From: Deroplatys truncata
Taxonomy: Eukaryota > Arthropoda > Insecta > Mantodea > Mantidae
Length of the DNA stretch: 64,000 nt
Assembly (NCBI GenBank): GCA_030765065.1
Contig: CM060976.1
Span: forward strand, 63,404,971-63,468,970
Direction: 5' to 3'
Shown in pieces: positions 51,601-63,330 of this stretch (position 1 is its first letter; each line of letters starts with the position of its first letter). The notes below the pieces were generated by a model that did not search any database, had not been told where the DNA came from, and saw nothing but the letters and a program-made list of their open reading frames with translations. Position numbers and translations under genes: made by a program.

Positions 51601-54600
51601 GTATTACACGTGTGTGTCCGTGCGTGTGCGTGTGTGTGTGGAAAAAAAGTTTTACAAGAGAGAGAGTTGGCGTGCGTGCGTGTGTGTGTGGAAAAAAAGT
51701 TTGTACAAGGGTAGAGAAGGTGTTGGTAACAGTCGTTCTTTTACAGAGGTCGCGTGTAGGACAAGTTTGCAAAAGTAGGATCGGATCGAAAAATTCAATG
51801 CCATAGCCAGGATTTGAACCATGGGTCTCCTGGTTTCCAGCTGTTTGCTCTAACCAACGGAGCTATCACGGCAACATGACATTAACTGGTAATGCAAGTC
51901 AGTTGGGGAATTTAATATGCTGGCATTTTGCCGTGACAGCTTAGTTAGAGTAATCAAAAGAAACCGGTAGATCCATGGTTCAAATCCCTGCAATGGCATT
52001 GAATTATTCAACATGATTCTACCTTTCCAAGCTTTATCTCTATTAACAAGAAGTAGATAAAAATGTGCTGTGGTACCCTCGCATGTCCTTCATTACTCTT
52101 GTACAAACTATCCTGTGTGTGTTTTTTAAAAAGAATAGTTTGAACAAAAGTAGAGAACGTATTGGTAACAGGTACACAGGTCGTGTGTAGGACAGGTTTT
52201 GAAAAGTAGAATCGGATCGAAAAATTCAATGCCATAACAAGGATTTGAACGATGGTATCTTCTGGTTTCGATCTGCTTGTTGTAAAAACTGAGCTATCAC
52301 ACGTGTGTGTGCGTGCGTGAACGTGTGTGTGTGGAAAAACACGTTTTTACAAGAGAGAGAGAGTGTGTGTGTGTGTGTGAGTTTGTTTGTTTGTTTGTAC
52401 AAGGGTAGAGAAACTATTGGTAATAATCGTTCTTTCACACAGGTCGTGTGTAGGACAAGTTTGCAAAAGTAGAATCGGATCGAAAAATTCAACGCAATAT
52501 CCAGGATTTGAACCATGGATCTCCTGGTTTCCAGCTGCTTGTTCTAACCAACTGAGCTATCACGGCAACATGACATTAACTGGTAATGCAAGTCAGTTGG
52601 GTAACTTAATATGCTGGCATTTTGCCGTGACAGCTTAGTTAGAGTAATCAAATGAAACTGGTGGATCCCTGGTTCAAATCCCTGCAATGGCATTGAATTA
52701 TTCAACATGATTCTACCTTTCCAAGCTTTATCTGTATTAACAAGAAGTAGATAAGAAATGTGCTGCGGTACCCTTGCATGAGCTTCATTGCTCTTGTACA
52801 AACTATTGTGTGTGTGTGTTTTTTAAAAAGAATAGTTTGAACAAGAGTAGAGAACGTATTGGTAACAGGTACACAGGTCGTGTGTAGGACAGGTTTGGAA
52901 AAGTAGAATCGGATCGAAAAGTTCAATGCCATAACAAGGATTTGAACGATGGTATCTTCTGGTTTCGATCTCCTTGTTGTAAAAACTGAGCTATCACACG
53001 TGTGTGTGCGTGCGTGTACCTGTGTGTGTGGAAAAAATAGTTATAACAAGAGAGAGAGAGAGAGAGTGCGTGCGTGTGTGTGTATGGAAAAATAGTTTGT
53101 ACAAGAGTAGAGAAAGTATTGGTAATGGTTCTTTCACACAGGTCGTGTGTAGGACAGGTTTGGAAAAGTAGAATCGGATCGAAAAATTCAATGTCATAAC
53201 AAGGATTTGAACGATGGTATCTTCTGGTTTCGATCTGCTTGTTGTAAAAACTGAGCTATCACACGTGTGTGAGCGTGCGTGTACGTGTGTGTGTGGAAAA
53301 AAACGTTTTTACAAGAGAGAGAGAGAGAGAGAGTGTGTTTGTGTGTGTGTGAGTTTGTTTGTTTGTACAAGGGTAGAGAAGCTATTGGTAATAATCGTTC
53401 TTTCACACAGGTCGCGTGTAGGACAAGTTTAGAAAAGTAGAATCGGATCGAAAAATTCAATGCCATAGCCAGGATTTGAAGCATGGATCTCCTGGTTTCC
53501 AGCTGCTTACTCTAACCAACTGAGCTATCACGGCAACGTGACATTAACTGGCAATGCAAGTCAGTTGGGGAATTTAATATGCTGGCATTTTGCCGTGACA
53601 GCTTAGTTAGAGTAATCAAAAGAAACTGGTAGATCCATGGTTCAAATCCCTGCAATGGCATTGAATTATTCAACATGATTCTACCTTTCCAGGCTTTATC
53701 TGTATTAACAAGAAGTAGATAAAAATGTGCTGTGTTACCCTCGCATGATCTTCATTACTCTTGTACAAACTATTGTGTGTGTGTTTTTTAAAAAGAATAT
53801 TTTGAACACGAGTAGAGAAGGTATTGGTAACAACCGTTCTTTCACACAGGTCGTGTGTAGGACATGTTTGGAAAAGTTGAATCAGATCGAAAAATTCAAT
53901 GCCATAGCCAGGATTTGAACGACGGTATCTTCTGGTTTCCATCTGCTTGTTGTAAAAAACTGAGATATCACACGTGGGTGTGCGTGCGTGTGTGTGTGGA
54001 AAAAAAGTTTTTACAAGATAGAGAGAGAGAGTGTGCGTGTGCGCGTGTGCGCGTGTGCGTGTGCATGTGCGTGTGTGTGTGTGGAAAAAAGTTTGTACAA
54101 GTGTACAGAAGCTATTGTTAATAATCGTTCTTTCACACAGGTCGTGTGTAGGACAAGTTTGGAAAAGTAAAATCGGATCGAAATATTCAATGCCATAGCC
54201 AGGATTTGAACCATGGATCTCCTGGTTTCCAGCTGCTTGCTCTAACCAACTAAACTTTCACGGCAACATGACTTTAAATGGCAATGCAAGTCAGTTGGGG
54301 AATTTAATATGCTGGCATTTTGCCGTGACAGCTTAGTTAGAGTAATCAAAAGAAACTGGTAGATCCATGGTTCCAATCCCTGCAATGACATTGAATTATT
54401 CAACATGATTCTACCTTTCCAGGCTTTATTTGTATTAACAAGAAGTAGATAAAAATGTGCTGTGTTACCCTCGCATGACCTTCATTACTCTTGTACAAAC
54501 TATTGTGTGTGTGTTTTTTAAAAAGAATAGTTTGAACAAGAGTAGAGAAGATATTGGTAATAATCGTTCTTTCACACAGGTCGTGTGTAGGACAGGTTTG

Positions 54601-56066
54601 GAAAAGTAGAATCGGATCGAAAAATTCAATGCCATAGCCAGGATTTTAACGATGGTATCTTCTGGTTTCGATCTGCTTGTTGTAAAAAACTGAGCTATCA
54701 CACGTGTGTGCGCGTGCGTGTGCGTGTGTGAGTGGAAAAAAAGTTTTTACAAGAGAGAGAGAGAGAGTGTGTGTGTGCGTGTGTGCGTGTGCGTGTGCAT
54801 GTGCGTGTGTGTGTGTGTGGAAAAATTTTGTACAAGTGTACAGAAGCTATTGGTAATAATCGTTCTGTCACACAGGTCGTGTGTAGGACAAGTTTGGAAA
54901 AGCAAAATCGGATCGAAAAATTCAATGCCATAGCCAGGATTTGAACCATGGATCTCCTGTTTTCCAGCTGCTTGCTGCAACCAACTGAACTATCACGGCA
55001 ACATGACATTAACTGGTAATGCAAGTCAGTTGGGGAATTTAATATGCTGGCATTTTGCCGTGTCAGCTTAGTTAGAGTAATCAAAAGAAACTGGTAGATC
55101 CATGGTTCAAATCCCTGCAATGGCATTGAATTATTCAACATGATTCTACCTTTCCAAGCTTTAGCTGTATTAACGAAAAAGTAGATAAAAATGTGCTGTG
55201 TTACCCTCGCATGACCTTCATTACTCTTGTACAAACATTTGAATGTGTGTTTTTTAAAAAGAATAGTTTGAACAAGGGTAGAGAAGCTATTGGTAATAAT
55301 CGTTCTTTCACACAGGTCGTGTCTAGGACAGGTTTGGGAAACTAATATCGGATCGAAAAATTCTACGCCATAGCCAGGATTTGAACGATGGTATTTTCTG
55401 GTTACGATCTGCTTGTTGTAAAAAACTGAGCTATTACACGTGTGTGTCCGTGCGTGTGCGTGTGTGTGTGGAAAAAAAGTTTTACAAGAGAGAGAGTGTG
55501 CGTGCGTGCGTGCGTGTGTGGAAAAAAAGTTTGTACAAGGGTAGAGAAGGTATTGGTAACAATCGTTCTTTTACAGAGGTCGCGTGTAGGACAAGTTTGC
55601 AAAAGTAGGATCGGATCGAAAAATTCAATGCCATAGCCAGGATTTGAACCATGGATCTCCTGGTTTCCAGCTGCTTGCTCTAACCAACTGAGCTATCACG
55701 GCAACGTGACATTAACTGGCAATGCAAGTCAGTTGGGGAATTTAATATGCTGGCTTTTTGCCTGACAGGTTAGTTAGAGTAATCAAAAGAAACTGGTAGA
55801 TCCATGGTTCAAATCCCTGCAATGGCATTGAATTATTCAACATGATTCTACCTTTCCAAGGTTTATCTGTATTAACAGGAAGTAGATAAAAATGTGCTGT
55901 GTTACCCTCGCATTACCTTCATTGCTCTTGTACAAACTATTGTGTGTGTGTTTTTTAAAAAGAATAGTTTGAACACGAGTAGAGAAGGTATTGGTAATAA
56001 TCGTTCTTTCACACAGGTAGTGTGTAGGACAGGTTTGGAAAAGTTTAATCGGATCGAAAAATTCAA

Positions 56067-56217
56067 TGCCATCTCCAGGATTTGAACGATGGTATCTTCT
56101 GGTTTCGATTTGCTTGTTGTAAAAAACTGAGCTATCACACGTGTGTGTGCGTGCGTGTGCGTGTGTGTGTGGAAAAAAAGTTTTTACAAGAGAGAGAGAG
56201 AGTGTGTGTGTGCGTGC

Positions 56218-56261
<44 letters not shown>
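56067..56261. repeat. Representative 265-bp type B insertion module (truncated tRNA-like copy plus GT-GA-GT)
   Basis: 56067-56138 is a minus-strand tRNA-like copy truncated exactly at GATAGC: the seven acceptor bases are replaced by CACACGTGT. Its D loop carries GTTTTTTACAAC in place of GTTGGTTAGAGC, which removes box A and puts a T run inside the element. Next come GT 56139-56171, a GGAAAAAAAGTTTTTACAAG linker, (GA)n about 56190-56202, and GT 56203-56261, then a second linker and the flank of the next minus element. Units of about 705 bp hold one such module, units of about 968 bp hold two. Confidence 0.85.
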
Positions 56262-59200
56262 AAAAAAAAGTTTGTACAAGGGTAGAGAAGCTATTGGTAA
56301 TGATCGTTCTTTCACACAGGTCGTGTGTAGGAGAAGTTTGCAAAAGTAGAATCGGATCGAAAAATTCAATGCCATAGCCAGGAGTTGAACCATTGATCTC
56401 CTGGTTTCCAGCTGCTTGCTCTAACCAACGGAGCTATCACGGCAACATGACATTAACTGGTAATGCAAGTCAGTTGGGGAATTTAATATGCTGGCATTTT
56501 GCCGTGACAGCTCAGTTAGAGTAATCAAAAGAAACCGCTAGATCCATGGTTCAAATCCCTGCAATGGCATTGAATTATTCAACATGATTCTACCTTTCCA
56601 AGCTTTATCTCTATTTACAAGAAGTAGATAAAAATGTGCTGTGGTACCCTCGCATGTCCTTCATTACTCTTGTACAAACTATCCTGTGTGTGTATTTTAA
56701 GAAGAATAGTTTGAACAAAAGTAGAGAAGCTATTGGTAGTAATCCTTCTTTCACACAGGTCGTGTGTAGGACAGGTTTTGAAAAGTAGAATCGGATCGAA
56801 AAATTCAATGCCATAACAAGGATTATAACGATGGTATCTTCTGGTTTCGATCTCCTTGTTGTAAAAACTGAGCTATCACACGTGTGTGTGCGTGCGTGTA
56901 CATGTGTGTGTGGAAAAAATAGTTATAACAAGAGAGAGAGAGAGTGCGTGCGTGTGTGTGTATGGAAAAATAGTTTCTACAAGAGTAGAGAAGGTATTGG
57001 TAATCGTTCTTTCACACAGGTCGTGTGTAGGACAAGTTTGGAAAAGTAAAATCGGATCGAAAAATTCAATGCCAGAGCCAGGATTTGAACCATGGATCTC
57101 CTGGTTTCCAGCTGCTTGCTCTAACCAACTGAACTATCACGGCAACATGACATTAACTGGGAATGCAAGTCAGTTGGGGAATTTAATATGCTAGCATTTT
57201 GCCGTGACAGCTTAGTTAGAGTAATCAAAAGAAACTGGTAGATCCATGGTTCAAATCCCTGCAATGGCATTGAATTATTCAACATGATTCTACCTTTCCA
57301 AGCATTAACGGTATTATCAAAAAGAAGATAAAAATGTGCTCTGTTACACTCGCATGACCTTCTCTACTCGTGTACAAACTATTGTGTGTATGTGTTAAAA
57401 AGAATAGTTTCTACAAGAGTAGAGAAGGTATTGGTAATAATCGTTCTTTCACACAGGTCGTGTGTAGGACAGGTTAGGAAAAGTAGAATCGGATCGTAAA
57501 ATTCAATGCCATAGCCAGGATTTGAACGATGGATCTTATGGTTTCTATTTGTTTGCTCTAACCAACTGAAGTATCGCGCGCGCGGGGTGAGTGTGTGTGT
57601 GCGTGTGCATGTGCGTGTGTGTGTGTGTGGAAAAAAAGTTTGTACAAGGGTAGAGAAGCTATTAGTAATAATCGTTCTTTCACACAAGTCGTGTGTAGGA
57701 CAAGTTTGGAAAAGTAGAATCGGATCGAAAAATCCAATGCCATAGCCAGGATTTGAACAATGGATCTCCTGGTTTCCAGCTGCTTGCTCTAACCAACTGA
57801 GCTATCACGGCAACATGACATTAGCTGGCAATGCAAGTCAGTTTGTGAATTTAATATGCTGGCATTTTGCCGTGACAGCTTTGTTAGAGTAATCAAAAGA
57901 AACTGGTAGATCCATGGTTCAAATCCCTGCAATGGCATTGAATTATTCAACATGATTCTACCTTTCCAGGCTTTATCTGTATTAACAAGAAGGAGATAAA
58001 ACTGTGCTGTGTTACCCTCGCATGAGCTTCATTACTCTTGTACAAACTATTGTGTGTGTGTGTGTTTTAAATAGAATAGTTTGTACAAGAGTAGAGAAGG
58101 TATTGGTAATAATCGTTCTATCACACAGGTCGTGTGTAGGACAGGTTAGGAAAAGTAGAATCGGATGGAAAAATTCAATGCCATAGCCAGGATTTGAACG
58201 ATGGTATCTTCTGGTTTCGATCTGCTTGTTGTAAAAAACTGAGCTATCACACGTGTGTGCGCGTGCGTGTGCGTGTGTGAGTGTTGGAAAAAAGTTTTTA
58301 CAAGAGAGAGAGTGTGCGTGCGTGCGCGCGTGTGTGTGTGTGTGGAAAAAAAAGTTTGTACAAGGGTAGAAAAGCTATTGGTAATAATCGTTCTTTCACA
58401 CAGGTCGCGTGTAGGACAAGTTTAGAAAAGTAGAATCGGATCGAAAAAATCAATGCCATATCCAGGATTTGAAGCACGGATCTCCTGGTTTCTAGCTGCT
58501 TACTCTAACCAACTGAGCTATCACGGCAACGTGACATTAACTGGCAATGCAAGTCAGTTGGGGAATTTAATATGCTGGCATTTTGCCGTGACAGCTTAGT
58601 TAGAGTAATCAAAAGAAACTGGTAGATCCATGGTTCAAATCCCTGCAATGGCATTGAATTATTCAACATGATTCTACCTTTCCAGGCTTTATCTGTATTA
58701 ACAAGAAGTATATAAAAATGTGCCGTGTTACCCTCGCATGACCTTCATTACTCTTGTACAAACTATTGTGTGTGTAATTTTTAAAAAGAATATTTTGAAC
58801 ACGAGTAGAGAAGGTATTGCTAACAACCGTTCTTTCACACACGTCGTTTGTAGGACATGTTTGGAAAAGTTGAATCAGATCGAAAAATTCAATGCCATAG
58901 CCAGGATTTGAACGATGGTATCTTCTGGTTTCCATCTGCTTGTTGTAAAAAACTGAAATATCACACGTGTGTGTGCGTGCGTGTGCGTGTGTGTGTGGAA
59001 AAAAAGTTTTTACAAGATAGAGAGAGAGAGTGTGCGTGTGCGCGTGTGCGTGTGCATGTGCGTGTGTGTGTGTGTGTGGAGAAAAGTTTGTACAAGTGTA
59101 CAGAAGCTATTGTTAATAATCGTTCTTTCACACAGGTCGTGTGTAGGACAAGTTTGGCAAAGTAAAATCGGATCGAAAAATTCAATGCCATAGCCAGGAT

Positions 59201-59764
59201 TTGAACCATGGATCTCCTGGTTTCCAGCTGCTTGCTCTAACCAACTAAACTATCACGGCAACATGACTTTGACTGGCAATGCAAGTCAGTTGGGGAATTT
59301 AATATGCTGGCATTTTGCCGTGACAGCTTAGTTAGAGTAATCAAAAGAAACTGGTAGATCCATGGTTCAAATCCCTGCAATGGCATTGAATTATTCAACA
59401 TGATTCTACCTTTCCAAGCTTTATCTGTATTAACAAGAAGTAGATAAAAATGTGCTGTGTTACCCTCGCATGACCTTCATTACTCTTGTACAAACTTCTG
59501 TGTGTGTGTTTTTTAAAAAGAATATTTTGAACAAGAGTAGAGAAGGCTTTGTAATAATCGTTCTTTCACACAGGTCGTGTGAAGGACAGGTTTGGAAAAG
59601 TAGAATCGGATCGAAAAATTCAATGCCATAGCCAGGATTTGAACGATGGTATCTTCTGGTTTCGATCTGCTTGTTGTAAAAAACTGAGCTATCACACGTA
59701 TGTGTGCGTGCGTGTGCGTGTGTGTGTGTGGAGAAAAGTTTTTACAAGAGAGAGAGAGAGAGAG

Positions 59765-59842
59765 TGTGTGTGTGAGTGTGAGTGTGAGTGTGGGTGTGAT
59801 TGTGAGTGTGTGTGTGAGTGTGAGTGTGAGTGTGAGTGTGTG
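59765..59842. repeat. GTGTGA-type hexamer tract
   Basis: A run of TGTGAG/TGTGTG hexamers follows a (GA)9 tract. A second such tract is at 63,329-63,419. Both sit where a module normally has pure GT, consistent with GA and GT arrays blending by slippage or exchange. The long open frames here are repeat translation. Confidence 0.88.
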
Positions 59843-61208
59843 TGTGCGTGCGTGTGCGTGTGTGTGTGGAAAAAAGGTTTTTACAAGAGAGAGAGTGTGC
59901 GTGCGTGCGTGTGTGTGTGTGTGGAAAAAAAGTTTGTACAAGGATAGAGAAGCTATTGGTAATAATCGTTCTTTCACACAGGTCGCGTGTAGGACAAGTT
60001 TGGAAACGTAGAATCGGATCGAAAAATTCAATGCCATAGCTAGGATTTGAACCATGGATCTCCTGGTTTCCAGCTGCTTTCTCTAAGCAAATGAGCTATC
60101 CCGGCAACGTGACATTAACTGGCAATGCAAGTAGGTTGGGGTATTTAATATGCTGGAATGTTGCCGTGTCAGCTTAGTTAGAGCAATCAAAAGAAACTGG
60201 TAGATCCATGGTTCAAATCCCTGCAATGGCATTGAATTATTCAACATGATTCTACCTTTCCAAGCTTTATCTGTATTAAGAAGCAGTAGATAAAAATGTG
60301 CTGTGTTACCCTCGCATGACCTTTATTACTCTTGTACAAACTATTGTGTGTGTGTGTTTTTTAAAAAGAATAGTTTGAACAAGGGTAGAGAAGCTATTGG
60401 TAATAATCGTTCTTTCACACAGGTCGTGTGTAGGACAAGTTTGGAAAAGTAGAATCGGATCGGAAAATTCAATGCCATAGCCAGGATTTGAACGATGGAT
60501 CTTCAAGTTTCCATCTGCTTGTTGTAACCAACTGAGCAATCACACGTGTGTGTGTGTTAAAAAGAATAGTTTGTACAAGAGTAGAGAAGGTATTGCTAAT
60601 AATCGTTCTTTCACACAGGTCGTGTGTAGGACAGGTTTGGAAAAGTAGAATCGGATCGAAATACTCAATGCCATAGCCAGGTTTTGATAGATGGATCTTC
60701 TGGTTTCTATTTGTTTGCTCTAACCAACTGAGCTATCGCGCGCGCGGGTAGTGTGTGTGTGTCTGTGTGTGTGTGTTCGTGCGTGTGTGTGGGAAAAAAA
60801 GTTTGTACAAGAGTAGAGAAGACTGGTAATAATCGTTCATTCACACAGTTCGTGTGTAGGACAAGTTTGGAAAAGTAGAATCGGATCCAAAAATTCAATG
60901 CCATTGCCAGGATTTGAACCATGGATCTTCTGGTTTACATCTGCTTGCTGTAAGCAACTGAGCTATCACGGCAACATGACATTAACTCACAATGCATGTC
61001 AGTTGGGAATTTAATATGCTGGCATTTTGCCGTGACAGCTTAGTTAGAGTAATCAAAAGAAACTGGAAGATCCATGGTTCAAATCGCTGCAATGGCATTG
61101 AATTATTCAACATGATTCTACCTTTCCAAGCTTTATCTGTATTAAAAAGAAGTAGATAAAAATGTGCTGTGTTACATTCGCATGACTTTCTATACTCGTG
61201 TACAAACT

Positions 61209-61241
<33 letters not shown>

Positions 61242-61420
61242 AAAACAATAGTTTGTACAAGAGTAGAGAGGGTATTGGTAATAATCGTTCTTTCACACAG
61301 GTCGTGTGCAGAAGAAGTTTGGAAAAGTAGAATCGGATAGAAAAATTCAATGCCATAGCCAGGATTTGAACGATGGTTCTTCAGTTTTCCAGCTGCTTGC
61401 TGTAACCAACTGAGCAATCA

Positions 61421-61423
<3 letters not shown>

Positions 61424-61460
<37 letters not shown>
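61424..61460. repeat. (GT)18 tract replacing a tRNA acceptor strand
   Basis: A pure GT run begins directly at CACACGTG, next to GAGCAATCA of a truncated minus-strand tRNA-like copy, and is followed by TAAAAAGAATAGTTTGTACA. Similar pure runs are at 61,211-61,240 and 62,131-62,162. They are the simplest form of the truncated-module boundary. Confidence 0.92.
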
Positions 61461-61461
<1 letters not shown>

Positions 61462-61570
61462 AAAAGAATAGTTTGTACAGGAGTAGAGAAGGTATTGGTA
61501 ATAATCGTTCTTTCACACAGGTCGTGTGTAGGACAAGTTTGGAAAAGTAGAATCGGATCGAAAAATTCAA

Positions 61571-61638
61571 TGCCATAGCCAGGATTTGAACGATGGATCT
61601 TCTGGTTTCTATTTGTTTGCTCTAACCAACTGATCTAT
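61571..61638 (-). pseudogene. Representative C-type truncated tRNA-like copy
   Basis: On the minus strand it runs from CGCGCGATAGCTCAGTTGGTT through the CGTTCAAATCC box B to CTATGGCA. Box A and the D stem are intact. Only the first seven acceptor bases are missing, replaced by alternating CG. Box B has C for the first G. The breakpoint, just before GATAGC, is the one used in the GT-type truncated copies. Other C-type copies end at 41,743, 57,574, 60,736, 62,341 and 62,573. Confidence 0.78.
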
Positions 61639-62127
61639 CGCGCGCGCGGGGTGATTGTGTGTGTGCGTGTGCATGTGCGTGTGTGTGCGTGTGTGTGTGT
61701 GGGAAAAAACGTTTGTACAAGAGTAAAGAAGACTGGTAATAATCGTTCTTTCACAAAGGTCGTGTGTAGGACAAGTTTGGAAAAGCAAAATCGGTTCGAA
61801 AAATTCAATGCCATAGCCAGGATTTGAACTATGGATGTTCTGGTTGCCATCTGCCTTCTGTAACCAACTGAGCTATCACAGCAACATGACATTAAGTCAC
61901 AATGCATGACAGTTGGGGAATTTAATATGCTGGCATTTTGCCGTGACAGCTTAGTTAGAGTAATCAAAAGAAACTGGAAGATCCGTGGTTCAAATCGCTG
62001 CAATGGCATTGAATTATTCAACATGATTCTACCTTTCCAAGCTTTATCTGTATTAAAAAGAAGTAGATAAAAATGTGGTGTGTTACACTCTTACACTCGC
62101 TTGACCTTCTCTACTCGTGTACAAGCC

Positions 62128-62164
<37 letters not shown>

Positions 62165-62841
62165 AAAAGAATAGTTTGTACAAGAGTAGAGAAGGTATTG
62201 GTAATAATCGTTCTTTAACACAGCTCGTGTGTAGGACAAGTTTGGAAAAGTAGAATCGGATCGAAAATTCATGCCATAGCCAGGATTTGAACGATGGATC
62301 TTCTCGTTTCTATTTCTTTGCTCTAACCAACTGATGTATCACGCGCGCGGGGTGAGTGTGTGTGGTGTGCGTGTGCATGTGCGTGTATGTGTGTGTGAAA
62401 AAAAAGGTTGTACAAGAGTAGAGATGACATTGTTAATAATTGCTCGTTCACACAGGACGTGTGTAGGACAAGTTTGGAAAAGTAGAATCGGATCGAAAAT
62501 TTCAATGCCATAGCCAGTATTTGATAGATGGATCTTCTGGTTTCTATTTGTTTGCTCTAACCAACTGAGCTATCGCACGCGGGGTGTGTGTAGGTGTCTG
62601 TGTGTGCGCGTGCGTGCGAGTGTGTGGGAAAAAACGTTTGTACAAGAGTAAGAAGACATTGTTAATAATCGTTCTTTCACATAGGTCGTGTGTAGAACAA
62701 TTTTGGAAAACTAGAATCGGATCGAAAAATTCAATGCCATAGGCAGGATTTGAACCATGGATGTTCTGGTTTACATCTGCTTGCTGTAAGCTACTGAGCT
62801 ATCACGCCAACATGGCATTAACCCACAATGCATGAAAGTTG

Positions 62842-63291
62842 GGAATTTAAAATGCTGGCATTTTGCCGTGAAAGCTTAGTTAGGGTAATCAAAAGAAACT
62901 GGAAGATCCATGTTTCAAATCCCTGCAATGGCATTGAATTATTTAATATGATCTACCTTTTCAAGCTTTATCTGTATCAAAAAGAAGTAGATAAAAATGT
63001 GCTGTGTTACCCTAGCATGACCTTCATTACTCTTGTAAAAACTATTGTGTATGTGTTTTTTAAAAAGAATAGTTTGAACAAGAGTAGATAAGGTATTGGT
63101 AATAATCGTTCTTTCACACAGGTCGTGTGAAGGACAGGTTTGGAAAGTAGATCGGATCGAAAATTCAATGCCATAGCCAGGATTTTAACGATGGTATCTT
63201 CTGGTTTCGATCTGCTTGTTGTAAAAAACTGAGCTATCACACGTGTGTGTGCGTGCGTGTGCGTGTGTGTGTGTGGGGAAAAAAAGTTTTT

Positions 63292-63330
<39 letters not shown>

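Larger units (their letters stand above)
48892..60139. repeat. Type B large block, copy 2
   Basis: Offsets to copy 1 by plus element are 16849 (32066/48915), 16848, 16856, 16856, 16855, 16855, 16847, 16849, 16833, 16804, 16803 and 16817 (39684/56501). Next, 57201 matches 41370 (shared GCTAGCATTTTGCC and TGGGAATGC) at only 15,831, so about one 982-bp unit is missing. Then 58585 matches 42322 at 16,263 (shared GAAGCA..GGATC and GCAACGTGAC), so an extra unit of about 430 bp is present. These are unit-sized gains and losses on a collinear background. Confidence 0.83.
60140..62841. repeat. C-module-rich section of the type B array
   Basis: Units of 866, 911 and 925 bp (plus elements 60163, 61029, 61940). 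The added modules are mostly C-type: a minus-strand tRNA-like copy with box A intact (GATAGCTCAGTTGG), but the acceptor 5' strand replaced by CGCGCGCG. These start at 60,737, 61,639 and 62,342, with a shortened form at 62,574. Others end in pure (GT)n at 60,545, 61,424-61,460 and 62,131-62,162. Spacers differ from the rest of B (GACATTAACTCACAATGCATG). Near 62,083-62,098 TTACACTC is directly duplicated. Confidence 0.82.
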
